Shown here: in pieces, positions 16,895-25,190 of the stretch
How positions within the stretch are numbered: the first letter of the stretch is position 1
Layout: each line of letters opens with the position of its first letter
Origin: Nitratireductor sp. XY-223
GTDB lineage: Bacteria; Pseudomonadota; Alphaproteobacteria; Rhizobiales; Rhizobiaceae
Direction of reading: 5' to 3'
Length of the DNA: 64,000 nt
NCBI RefSeq assembly: GCF_004959855.1
Contig: NZ_SPNT01000002.1
Coordinates: forward strand, 124,001 to 188,000
Notes under the pieces: model-generated
The model's input: the letters and a program-made list of their open reading frames with translations, nothing else
Database searches by the model: none
Told to the model about the DNA's origin: nothing
Translations under genes and position numbers: made by a program

Positions 16895-18232
16895 TCACTG
16901 CAGCATCAGGACGTCCGTCTTGGCGGTTCGGCCGCGCAGGCTGAGCGGGCCGTGCTTCTTCAGCCGCGCCAGCGCGATCTTCGTCTCCGTCGGGTTCTCC
17001 GCCATGGCCGCATCCACAAGGGCGACGCTGACGATGCAACGGCAGCCGATCTCCCGGTTCGCCTGCTCGAGCCGGCTTGCGACGTTGACGGTGTCGCCGA
17101 GGACCGCGAATTCCATGCGGCGGTCGTTGCCGATGTCGCCAAGCACGATCGGGCCGTAGTGGACGCCGATCGCCAGCTCCAGCTCGCCTGCCTCGCTTCC
17201 CGCGCGCGTCTGTTTCCAGCTCCTGAAGGCATCCGCCATCTCGACCGCGGCGGCCAGCGCGCTCACGGCATCATGGTCTGACGGTTCGGGCGTTCCGAAG
17301 GTCGCCATCAGGCCGTCGCCGATGAACTTGTCCAGCGTCCCGTCGTGCCGGAAGACGGTTTCGGCCAGCATTGCGTGGACCTCGCGCAGCACCCCTATCG
17401 TGTCGCGGGGCGAACGGTTCTCCGCCCATCCCGTGAAGGAAACGAGATCGGCGAACAGGACTGCGGCCTTATGCTCGCGCGGTTCCGACAACGGGTTGGT
17501 CTTCGTGGCGAGCAACTCGACGGTCTTGCGCGGGAAATAGCGCGACAGGTTGGTCTTCTCGCTGGCGAGGTCGGCCTGGCGCAGCGCAATGGCGCGGGCG
17601 CGGTTGACCGCAAGCGCCAGCAGCCCGGCCGTGATCAGCAGCGCCATGATTTCCTGGAGCCTGATGCCGAGGTCGACAAAATACGGGGACACCAGTGCGC
17701 CAAGAAGCTGATCGCCGCTTTCACCGGTGGGCGGCTGAATGACGGTTTCGGGCAGGCTGGCAAGCCAGCCGACGCCGATCGCCCAGCTTACCGCCGCCGA
17801 TACGCCGCCCCACAGGACCAGCATCGGCCGGTAGACATAGGCAAGGCCCGCCAGCAGCACGAAGAAGTAGATGAAGGTTCCGAAGCGCAGCGCGAATTGC
17901 GGGGGGAAATCGTAGGGTACCAGCGGATTCGGATAGAGCAGCGTGAATGTCAGCAGTGCAAAGTCCGCGGTCACGAAAGCGTAGCGGAGCCAGCCCCGGC
18001 GCCAGCGTGCCTCCGCCAGATAGGCGCCGAAGCCGAGCAACATGAACACAACGAGCAGCGGGTAGTAGAAAAGCGGCCCGGGCCACGGCGTCAACACCGA
18101 AATAAGCGCCGCGATCACCAGCAGCGCGACGACCCGCCCCGACAGCGCCGAACGCTGCGCCGCCAGCTCTTCGGCGGCGAAGGACATTTCGGCCGCTGAG
18201 TGACCCGTGTCGGGATTGCCTTGGTTCTTCAT
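16895..18232 (-). CDS. Membrane-bound class III adenylate cyclase
   Basis: 445 aa. An N-terminal integral-membrane sensor has about six hydrophobic segments between residues 30 and 210, with no long periplasmic domain. A short linker (RQADLASEKTNLSRYFPRKTVELLA) leads to the cyclase domain. Metal-binding Asp262 (VLFADLVSFTGWAE) and Asp306, and purine-selecting Lys302 (DKFIGDGLMATFG), are intact, as are GVHYGPIVLGDIG and VNVASRLEQ. Predicted to be catalytically active. Transcribed divergently from the GNAT gene over a 224 bp spacer. Confidence 0.92.
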   Translation of the reverse strand: MKNQGNPDTGHSAAEMSFAAEELAAQRSALSGRVVALLVIAALISVLTPWPGPLFYYPLLVVFMLLGFGAYLAEARWRRGWLRYAFVTADFALLTFTLLYPNPLVPYDFPPQFALRFGTFIYFFVLLAGLAYVYRPMLVLWGGVSAAVSWAIGVGWLASLPETVIQPPTGESGDQLLGALVSPYFVDLGIRLQEIMALLITAGLLALAVNRARAIALRQADLASEKTNLSRYFPRKTVELLATKTNPLSEPREHKAAVLFADLVSFTGWAENRSPRDTIGVLREVHAMLAETVFRHDGTLDKFIGDGLMATFGTPEPSDHDAVSALAAAVEMADAFRSWKQTRAGSEAGELELAIGVHYGPIVLGDIGNDRRMEFAVLGDTVNVASRLEQANREIGCRCIVSVALVDAAMAENPTETKIALARLKKHGPLSLRGRTAKTDVLMLQ

Positions 18233-18456
18233 ACGTCGCCCGGGTCCTGAATAATCTTGGTTTCTTAGAGAAATGAACTGTGCCCCGCAATTTCAAGTGC
18301 CCGACGGGGTGGACAATCGGGCGCCGGAACAGAAAAACGCGGCGGCGCCGGATCGGGTTTTCAGTGTTTATAAGGTTTTCCGCAACCTCTAAACTGTTAC
18401 GCCGCATCTAATTGCATGATATGTTTTACTAAAGGTGTGATTTACTGGAACGGCCA

Positions 18457-19071
18457 ATGAAGAATAGTGCCGCGCAAGTCGCATATTTCATGAGACCCAT
18501 GGGATTGGACGATGTTCCGACCATTGCGCGCTGGTTCGAAAATTTCGAGGACATCGCCCTCTTCGACCGGAACCTGCCGGTGCCGATCGGCCCGGAGGCT
18601 GTGCGCGAAAGCTGGAGACCGGCGCTCGAATATTCCGATCCGCCGCGATCCCTGTGGTTCGTGGCCGAAGATGCGGACGGACATCCGGCGGGAATCGGCG
18701 GCCTGCAGGCGATCAACTACATTCACGGCGATGCCGTCCTGCCGATGTTCGTCGACCGTCCGGCGCGAACCAACGGCCTGGCGACCGGCATGACGATCAC
18801 CCTGCTCGACCTTGCTTTCGGGCAATTGCGCCTTCACCGGGTCTCGACCTTCTTCAGGGCCGACCATGACGCGACGGCCAATGTCGTCGGCAAGGCCGGT
18901 TTCCGCGAGGAAGGCCGCATCCGCCAGGCGTGGTTCGCCGGGGGGAAACACCACGATGTCGTCCAGGTGGGGATACTGCGCAGCGAATGGCTCGACGGAT
19001 GCGAGAGGCTGCGGACGGACCTGAAAACGAATTCGGGGGTTCAACTGAGGCTAGAGGGAACCGAAGCGTGA
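18457..19071 (+). CDS. GNAT family N-acetyltransferase (RimJ/RimL type)
   Basis: 204 aa. It begins MKNSAAQVAYFMRPMGLDDVPTIARWFEN, has the acetyl-CoA-binding region around PARTNGLATGMTITLLDLAF (a degenerate Q/RxxGxG/A loop) and the AT1-type core LRLHRVSTFFRADHDATANVVGKAGFREEGRIRQAW. Protein or small-molecule amine substrates are both possible. Only 13 bp separate it from the downstream cyclase gene, so they probably form an operon. Confidence 0.85.
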   Translation: MKNSAAQVAYFMRPMGLDDVPTIARWFENFEDIALFDRNLPVPIGPEAVRESWRPALEYSDPPRSLWFVAEDADGHPAGIGGLQAINYIHGDAVLPMFVDRPARTNGLATGMTITLLDLAFGQLRLHRVSTFFRADHDATANVVGKAGFREEGRIRQAWFAGGKHHDVVQVGILRSEWLDGCERLRTDLKTNSGVQLRLEGTEA

Positions 19072-19084
19072 CGGCGGACATGGC

Positions 19085-20860
19085 ATGATGGAACAAACCT
19101 CCAGCCGGTTGCGGCGGCGGCTTTCGGCGATCGTTTTCGCCGACATGGTCGGCTACAGCCGCATGATGGCGGTCGACGAGGTCGCCACCACGATGGCGGT
19201 CAAGTCCTGTATCGAGATGTTCACGGCGCTCGCCGCGGATTTCTCGGGCCAGGTCACGGGCACCAATGGCGACGGCGTCTTCCTGATTTTCGACAGCGCC
19301 GTCGACGCGGTTTCCTTCGCCGTGGAAATCCAGAACAGGATAAAGGCCCAGAACGAGGGCATCAGCGAAGACAAGCAGACACTGTTCCGCATCGGCATCA
19401 ATGTCGGCGAGATCATCATCGACGATGTCGACCTGCACGGCGACAGCATCAACATCGCCTCGCGGATCGAGGCCTTCGCGCAGCCCGGCAGAATCTGCAT
19501 TTCCGGCGCCGTGCACGACCAGGTCAGCAAGAAGCTCGCATTCGGTTACGAGTATCTCGGGGCCCAGGAATTCAAGAACATCAGCGAACTGGTCGATGTC
19601 TTCCAGGTGCACGAGGACCCGGCGGCTGCAACCCTGACCACCGGCCTGCGCCGGCCGGCGCGCGCATCGGAATACGACCGTGGCAGCGAGTCCAAGGACC
19701 AATCCATCGTCGTCCTTCCCTTCGGCTTCCAGGGGAACGATCCGAGCGAGAGCTGGTTCGCCGACGGACTTGCCGAGGACGTGACCACGAACCTGTCGCG
19801 CTTCCACGATTTTTTCGTCATCGCCCGCGGCTCCGCCTATGTCTACAACGACCGGACCATCGCGCCGAAGGAAGTCGCACGGGAACTGGGTGTGCGCTAC
19901 GTCGTCGACGGATCGGTGCGCAAGGCGGGTCCGCGAATCCGGGTGGCGCTGCAGCTGCTCGACGCGCAGCGCGACCGCACCATCTGGGGCGAGCAGTACA
20001 ACCGCGAGATCGACGACATTTTCGAGCTGCAGGACGAGATCACTCAGGTGATCGTCTCCGCCACCGCGGCGCAGATCGAGGCGTCGGAACTGGAGCGGTC
20101 GCGCCAGCAGCCGCCGACCAACTTAGCCGCCTATGGTTACGTGCTCCAGGGACAGGGCCACATATTCCGCTACACGAAGGACGATGTCCGCCGGGCGCGT
20201 GAGCTGTACGACAGCGCCCTGAAGATCGACCCGAGCTATGCCAGGGCGCTGGCGGCGAAATCAAGGACCCTGAATATCGACTGGCGCTATGACTGGGCGG
20301 AGCATCCGGACAGGGCCCTGGACGACGCGCTCAGCCTGGCGCGCAAGGCCGTGGAGTTCGACGGCACCGATGCCCGCGGCTTCGGCGAGCTCGGCTTCGC
20401 CCACCTCTACCGCAAGGAGCACGAGGCGGCGATCAGCGCCTATGAACGGGCGCTCCGGCTCAATCCCAATGATGCTGACCTGATGTCGGACATGGCCGAT
20501 GCGCTGGCCCATTGCGGCCGGTCCGAGGAAGCCATCGACATGCTTCAAAAAGCGATGCGGCTCAACCCGTTCTATCCTGACCAGTATATCTGGCACCTGG
20601 GCGGCGCCTATTTCAACCTGGAGCGCTACGAGGACGCCGTGCGCACCATCCAGACCATGCAAAACCCGACCGAGGGACGACGCCTGCTGGCCGCCAGCTA
20701 CGCCCATCTCGGCCGCGAGGCCGAGGCCCGCGCCGAAGCGCGGAAGGTGCTCGAGGCGCACCCCAATTTCAGCGTCGAAAGCTGGGCCGCGGTGCAGCCG
20801 GACAAATACGAGGAGGACGTCGCCCGTTTCGTCGAGGGTCTGAAGCGGGCCGGTCTCTAA
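19085..20860 (+). CDS. Class III cyclase domain - TolB-like domain - TPR protein
   Basis: 591 aa. The N-terminal cyclase homology domain (about 12-190) has metal Asp20 (IVFADMVGYSR), Asp63 and DSINIASRIEAF, but the purine-selecting Lys of the usual KTIGDG is replaced (GTNGDG, Gly59), so substrate choice or activity is in doubt. Residues about 195-335 are a FlgO/TolB-N-like domain (IVVLPFGFQGNDPSESWFADGLAEDV, VRYVVDGSVRKAGPRIRVALQLLD). From about 370 there are tandem TPR units (GFAHLYRKEHEAAISAYERALRLNPNDADL). This domain order is common in rhizobia; its physiological output is largely unknown. Confidence 0.88.
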   Translation: MMEQTSSRLRRRLSAIVFADMVGYSRMMAVDEVATTMAVKSCIEMFTALAADFSGQVTGTNGDGVFLIFDSAVDAVSFAVEIQNRIKAQNEGISEDKQTLFRIGINVGEIIIDDVDLHGDSINIASRIEAFAQPGRICISGAVHDQVSKKLAFGYEYLGAQEFKNISELVDVFQVHEDPAAATLTTGLRRPARASEYDRGSESKDQSIVVLPFGFQGNDPSESWFADGLAEDVTTNLSRFHDFFVIARGSAYVYNDRTIAPKEVARELGVRYVVDGSVRKAGPRIRVALQLLDAQRDRTIWGEQYNREIDDIFELQDEITQVIVSATAAQIEASELERSRQQPPTNLAAYGYVLQGQGHIFRYTKDDVRRARELYDSALKIDPSYARALAAKSRTLNIDWRYDWAEHPDRALDDALSLARKAVEFDGTDARGFGELGFAHLYRKEHEAAISAYERALRLNPNDADLMSDMADALAHCGRSEEAIDMLQKAMRLNPFYPDQYIWHLGGAYFNLERYEDAVRTIQTMQNPTEGRRLLAASYAHLGREAEARAEARKVLEAHPNFSVESWAAVQPDKYEEDVARFVEGLKRAGL

Positions 20861-20881
20861 AGACGTTACAAGAGGTTTCGA

Positions 20882-21478
20882 TCAGTCGCCGGCGTCACCA
20901 CGGGCGCCGCTGATGCGAGCGCCGGACACACGGGCGCCCGAAACGCGCGCGCCCGAGACGCGGGCTCCGGAGACACGCGCCCCGGAAACACGGGCACCGG
21001 ACACGCGGGCGCCCGAAACGCCGGGACCGCCTTCGCCGATCGTCGACAGCAGCACTTCCTCGAAGGAGCCGGAATCGATGTCGAGCCGCATGGTGTCGTC
21101 GCCGCGGTCATAGGCCCATGCGCGCAAATCCTCGAAGAAATTCTTGTCGTCCTTGTCGGGTCCGGGAACCTTGATGGCCGACAGCGGCGCGCCCTCGCCG
21201 TGAACCAGGAACAGCACCGGCACACCGACCTCGAAATAGGCGCCTTCGTAGCTGAACCCGTAAATGCGGGCAAAGCGTGCAAGGCCACCGCCCGAACCGG
21301 CGGAAAAATCACCCCAATCCCTGCGGGTCAGCTGTTGCTGCAGTCCGGACGAGTTCCCCTTCGAGGTGGCCATGGACGGGCTATGCGCTTTGTTTCCCTT
21401 CGGCGTGACAATATTCAGGTCTTCAACGACACGTCCGAACAAAACAACATTCGATGCGCTTAACAGTGTTTCCGGCAT
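20882..21478 (-). CDS. Unknown protein with eight C-terminal VSGAR-type pentapeptides
   Basis: 198 aa, family not recognised. Residues 1-150 look like a soluble folded domain (FARIYGFSYEGAYFEVGVPVLFLVHGEGAPLSAIKVPG, then DKNFFEDLRAWAYDRGDDTMRLDIDSGSFEEVLLS). After a Gly-rich hinge (GEGGPG) come seven VSGAR units and one ISGAR, ending GDAGD. In the register A-R-V-S-G they resemble a pentapeptide-repeat beta-helix with Arg where Asp/Asn is usual. ATG 21478 has AGGGGAA upstream. It is the last gene after YcaO, TfuA and a metallopeptidase on the same strand, so it is a candidate substrate or partner of those enzymes (inference). Confidence 0.8.
   Translation of the reverse strand: MPETLLSASNVVLFGRVVEDLNIVTPKGNKAHSPSMATSKGNSSGLQQQLTRRDWGDFSAGSGGGLARFARIYGFSYEGAYFEVGVPVLFLVHGEGAPLSAIKVPGPDKDDKNFFEDLRAWAYDRGDDTMRLDIDSGSFEEVLLSTIGEGGPGVSGARVSGARVSGARVSGARVSGARVSGARVSGARISGARGDAGD
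20900..21019 (-). repeat. Eight tandem 15-bp units encoding [VI]SGAR
   Basis: One ISGAR unit (20900-20914) and seven VSGAR units (20915-21019). The units differ mainly at synonymous positions, for example the Gly, Ala and Arg third bases. Confidence 0.95.
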
Positions 21479-21574
21479 TGGCTTCCCCTAAACCTTGTGA
21501 CCGCTTGGTTATGTTCTATCGTTTTATTTGGTTTTTCTTATTTCATCCAAATATTATTAAACCACATGCGATTG

Positions 21575-22840
21575 TCAGTCCATAGGCGTCAGCGTGCGCA
21601 CGGAATTTGCATGACTATCCTTCTGCAGCGGGGCCAGCTGCGGCCCGACCCGGACCTTTCCGATATCGCGCATTTCGAAGTTGCCCCTGATCAAGGTGCG
21701 GAAACGCCCGCCCGTATGCTGCTTGTCGACCCTCTCGAACGCCCGCGCCACATCGACGAAATTCAGGTCGTTGCGGTCGAGCCGCTGCCAGGTGTCGGCA
21801 AGATAGGTGCCGAGTATGTCGCGGGCATCGATCAGCGCCATCTTGAAACCGTCCGGATTGGCCGCGAATGCACCGTCGAACAGCGTTTGCATAACCGGCT
21901 CATAATCGGGTGTGGCCAGAAGTTCGTCGGATAAATTCTCCACGTCCGGATCGATCGCGCCATAGTCGAGCAGGCACTCGTGGAACAGGTCGACAAGAAT
22001 ATCGAAGAAAGCGCCCGTCAGGGGCTGCGACAGCTTGTGCTCCTTGATCCAGCCGCGCGCGAACTCAGACAGCCGCACATCATTGGCTGCGATGCGGATC
22101 TGCGCGTTTTCCGACAGCTCCGCCATGCGGGTAATCGAATTCAGGCGGTAGAGATTGCCGCTGGTGTTGACGAGCAGCCGATCGATGAGCGAATTGAAAT
22201 GCAGCGACGAGATCAGAGCGACCAGGTCGGCAGCGCTTTCGTGGAAACCGTAATATTCGCCGGTCGCGCCGGACGGATCGGGAACGCCGACCTCGGAATA
22301 GATGATCGCGTGCCCAACCTCGTGGGCGATCACGTCGAAATTGAGACTGAACGGCTTGTAGCGACCGTGCTTGCGGTCACCGCCCATCTCCAGGAAGCCG
22401 TAGCCGGAATAAGCGTTTTCCAGTGACGGCAATATGGTGAGTTCGAGACGGTCGTAATGTTTGCGGCTGTGCCAGGGAATGGGTCGGTCGAAATAGCCCT
22501 CCCAGATATCCATTACGAAGCGCACCGTGCCGAACAGGTGCGCCGCCTCGAACTGCGGTGTGCCGGGTTCCAGATGGTCGAAATGGCCCTGTGCATCCGG
22601 CAATGCCGGATCATGGATGTCGCCGGTCCAGGGCGGCATCAGCGCATCGTCGCCCTGCTCCGGATCGGGACTGATGCCGTAGGGCGACGGCTTGCCGACC
22701 GGGAAGATCGTATACATGCGGTCATCGGCGGGCCCCGGCGAAAGCGAACCGGCCGGTGAGGAAACGTAGACGGTCTCGGGTTCCTCGAAATCGTCCAGAA
22801 ACCGCGGCTGCGGATAGAGTCTGAAGCGGGTCCCTTCCAT
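21575..22840 (-). CDS. Thermolysin-like (gluzincin) zinc metallopeptidase
   Basis: 421 aa. The zinc site is HEVGH (173-177, in FDVIAHEVGHAIIYSEVG) with the likely third ligand Glu201 in GFHESAADLVALI, a gluzincin arrangement. Upstream, HSRKHYDRLELTILPSLENAYSGYGFLEMG precedes the active-site helix as in M4-like enzymes. No signal peptide is visible, so it probably acts in the cytosol. ATG 22840 is chosen because AAGGA lies 6 nt upstream; a GTG at 22876 overlaps the tfuA stop and is the alternative. In an operon with YcaO and TfuA it could process a modified peptide or protein (inference). Confidence 0.82.
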   Translation of the reverse strand: MEGTRFRLYPQPRFLDDFEEPETVYVSSPAGSLSPGPADDRMYTIFPVGKPSPYGISPDPEQGDDALMPPWTGDIHDPALPDAQGHFDHLEPGTPQFEAAHLFGTVRFVMDIWEGYFDRPIPWHSRKHYDRLELTILPSLENAYSGYGFLEMGGDRKHGRYKPFSLNFDVIAHEVGHAIIYSEVGVPDPSGATGEYYGFHESAADLVALISSLHFNSLIDRLLVNTSGNLYRLNSITRMAELSENAQIRIAANDVRLSEFARGWIKEHKLSQPLTGAFFDILVDLFHECLLDYGAIDPDVENLSDELLATPDYEPVMQTLFDGAFAANPDGFKMALIDARDILGTYLADTWQRLDRNDLNFVDVARAFERVDKQHTGGRFRTLIRGNFEMRDIGKVRVGPQLAPLQKDSHANSVRTLTPMD

Positions 22841-22872
22841 TTCTGTCCTTCCCCTTCCAGGATCGGCCTTGT

Positions 22873-23676
22873 TCACTCGTCGCCGCCGACAATCCGGAAC
22901 AGCCGCTCCGGCTCAACGGGGCGACGGGAACCGTCACGCGCCCGTTCCGAAGGATCGCGGCGCGCGCGCCATTCCTCGACGCCCCGGCGCCATAATTCGG
23001 TGTGCTCGAAATGGAATCCGACCGGTCGGTCCGGCCAGGACCCCTTGTCTTCCAGGCACTGCAGCAGCGCCAGCGCGTCGCGCTTCTTCTGGTCGAAGTG
23101 GTTTTTGCGCATCCACGCGCCGCATTCGCGAGTGGCGGTATCGCAGTCGTTCCCGATGGCCTGCAGCAAGGCCTCCCAGGTCCGCGCCTTGAAATGGATG
23201 GCCTTCGCCACCCCCGCGAGCGACCGGCACTGGTCCGCGCTCGCCCGGCCCGTTCGCAGCGCTTCATCGAGGGTCGCGCGGATGTTGACCATGGCAAGCG
23301 TCAGCGGCGCGTAACCCGCATCCGCCGGGCCGTGCTGCAGGGCGACCTCATCATCGTCTTCCAGTTCGCCATCGCGATAGGCTTCATAGACGCGGCCGAT
23401 GCCGGTCATGCCGAAAGCATCGAGTTCGGCGGCGCGCAGCGCGCCCATGCTGGCGGCGCCGAAGACCGGTATGCCCTGCGTCAGTGCCCACAGGATTTCC
23501 TTGTGCCAGACGGACGGCACACCGTCGAAAACACCGTCGATGACGCCGATGGCGTCCGGCCGGTCCAGGCTCGCCCGGAAGAGATCGCCCTGCTTGACGG
23601 GCGGCCGGAACTCCATGCCGTCATAGCGTTCGAGTGGCTCTCCGTGGAGCGACGGGCCGGCGAACACGACGATCAC
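22873..23676 (-). CDS. TfuA-like protein
   Basis: 267 aa. The TfuA core is clear: MIVVFAGPSLHGEP, RPPVKQGDLFRA, DAIGVIDGVFDGVPSVWHKEIL and the signature IPVFGAASMGALRAAEL, then GIGRVYEAYRDGE. TfuA proteins partner YcaO enzymes in backbone thioamidation (McrA thioglycine in methanogens, thioamide RiPPs) and were named from trifolitoxin production in Rhizobium. The ATG overlaps the stop of the ycaO gene by 4 bp, indicating coupled translation and joint function. Confidence 0.92.
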   Translation of the reverse strand: MIVVFAGPSLHGEPLERYDGMEFRPPVKQGDLFRASLDRPDAIGVIDGVFDGVPSVWHKEILWALTQGIPVFGAASMGALRAAELDAFGMTGIGRVYEAYRDGELEDDDEVALQHGPADAGYAPLTLAMVNIRATLDEALRTGRASADQCRSLAGVAKAIHFKARTWEALLQAIGNDCDTATRECGAWMRKNHFDQKKRDALALLQCLEDKGSWPDRPVGFHFEHTELWRRGVEEWRARRDPSERARDGSRRPVEPERLFRIVGGDE

Positions 23677-24944
23677 GGCAACGCCTCCCCGGCATCGAGG
23701 CCCTGAAACGCGCGGTCGCCGGCGACATAGGTGACATCGTCATGGGGTGCCTCGAGACCCGGAATGATGATGCGCATGACGGGAATGCCGAATTCGGAGC
23801 GGCTGAGATCCACGGCAGCGACCTCATCGATCCCTGCTTTCCGCAATCCGTCCAGCAAGTCGGCCAGGTCGGCCTGCAATGTGTCGTTCTCGGCCGAAGG
23901 CGCGTCGGCGAACCTTCGGGCCCGGCCGTTTTCCGCGAGCATCCGGCCCACCGCACCGGCTTTCTCGCCGCGGCCGCGGGCTGTGAACTCGGACAGCATC
24001 AGGTCGTCGCGCGAGCCGCTGATGTAGTTCAGCCGCGTCTGGGCCGCCTCCGTCAGCGACCGGCGCAGCGCAACACCCTGGCTGAGATGGGTTCCCGATC
24101 CGATGCCGATATGCCCGGGCTCCGCCGCGCCATCCCGGATGACGCAAAGGAACGTCGCCACGCCGATATCGGTGGTGATGTCCCAGACCCCCATTTCAAG
24201 ACCCGCTGCCGCTATCTTCCCGATCGCCGCTTTGCAGTCGGGATCGTCGACGCTTTCGGGATCGACCCCGCGCCCTGCCTGCTGCTCAGGCGGCGCGTGG
24301 TGCCAGATCGAAAGCGCGTCGCGCTCGATCACCTCGCAAATGCCGTGGCAGATCGCTTCCAGCGGATGATTGCCGGAGGCAAGGCCGTTGGTGCTTGCCG
24401 GAAAGCAGCCGTGGCCGGGCTGGACCGGATGGGTGTAGTCGGCGTGGACCATTTCGAAAGGCACCAGCAAAGCGTCGCCGCTCATCAGATCGACGGCCTC
24501 GGCCCAAAGCATGCGCAAGGAGGCGTTAAAACGGCCGTCGGCGATGGCCGGCAGCCGCCCGACGTCGATCAGCCGGTGGGAACAGGCGAGTTCACGGGCA
24601 CTGGAAAAGCGCATGGGCCGGTCGTAGTGCTCGGCATGCCAGATTTCGACGGCTTCCATCAGGGCCGAGGCGCGGGCTTCCGAATCGCGCATGCCCTTGC
24701 CCTGCGAAACCGCAACGGACCGCGCATTGGGCCGTGTCGCCAGGAAGACTGGCAGGCCGATCCGGTCCAGGCCTGTGACATTGGCGATGCGGGTGATGCC
24801 GAACCGGTGCTTCTGCGGCAATATGCGCGCCAGTGTGTCTTCCGCCGCGCAAACCCTCTGCAGCCCGCGCGAGCAGTCTTTCAGTCCGGGATCTGCAGAC
24901 AAAATGTCCACCGGGTCGCTGCTTTCCCTCAACACCTGAAACAT
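23673..24944 (-). CDS. YcaO-like cyclodehydratase/thioamidase
   Basis: 423 aa. ATP-binding YcaO motifs are GKGMRDSEARASALMEAVEIW (about 82-102) and ICEVIERDALSIWHH (about 202-216), with TNGLASGNHPLEA between. It activates peptide backbone amides with ATP to form azolines or, with TfuA, thioamides. There is no fused E1-like or Ocin-ThiF-like domain, so leader-peptide recognition must come from elsewhere. The C terminus (QGLDAGEALP) is not the proline-rich type of azoline synthetases, which also favours thioamidation. First gene of a four-gene operon, divergent from aspT across 246 bp. Confidence 0.93.
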   Translation of the reverse strand: MFQVLRESSDPVDILSADPGLKDCSRGLQRVCAAEDTLARILPQKHRFGITRIANVTGLDRIGLPVFLATRPNARSVAVSQGKGMRDSEARASALMEAVEIWHAEHYDRPMRFSSARELACSHRLIDVGRLPAIADGRFNASLRMLWAEAVDLMSGDALLVPFEMVHADYTHPVQPGHGCFPASTNGLASGNHPLEAICHGICEVIERDALSIWHHAPPEQQAGRGVDPESVDDPDCKAAIGKIAAAGLEMGVWDITTDIGVATFLCVIRDGAAEPGHIGIGSGTHLSQGVALRRSLTEAAQTRLNYISGSRDDLMLSEFTARGRGEKAGAVGRMLAENGRARRFADAPSAENDTLQADLADLLDGLRKAGIDEVAAVDLSRSEFGIPVMRIIIPGLEAPHDDVTYVAGDRAFQGLDAGEALP

Positions 24945-25190
24945 CTGCGCCTATTGTTACTTCTCTTGGGCGGATTGATCCAGATTTTTACTGGCAACAG
25001 ACTTAATAGCAATACATTCATACTGACCGCCGAACCGTATCAGCCGGCATTATCTGCATTCAATTCCGAAAACCGCGGGAATCATGCCGCCGACCAGGTT
25101 GCGCGCCACCCGAATTGCGTCTTGTATCTCCCGGCAAACGTGTTGCACATTGCCCGTGCATCGCCGCTTCTCAGAACCGTGGAGCTGTCC

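Noticed and set aside
20900-21019. CRISPR-like array
   Set aside because: 15-bp units are contiguous with no spacers and lie inside a coding sequence.
20913-21113. Plus-strand frame translating as repeated RAPET/RAPDT
   Set aside because: Reverse-strand reading of the VSGAR repeat; no ribosome-binding site, and synonymous variation fits the minus-strand frame.
23634-25190. A plus-strand open frame of more than 500 codons running into aspT
   Set aside because: It is antisense to ycaO and tfuA, its translation is Arg/Gly/Asp-rich and unlike any family, and aspT has a good start at 25191.
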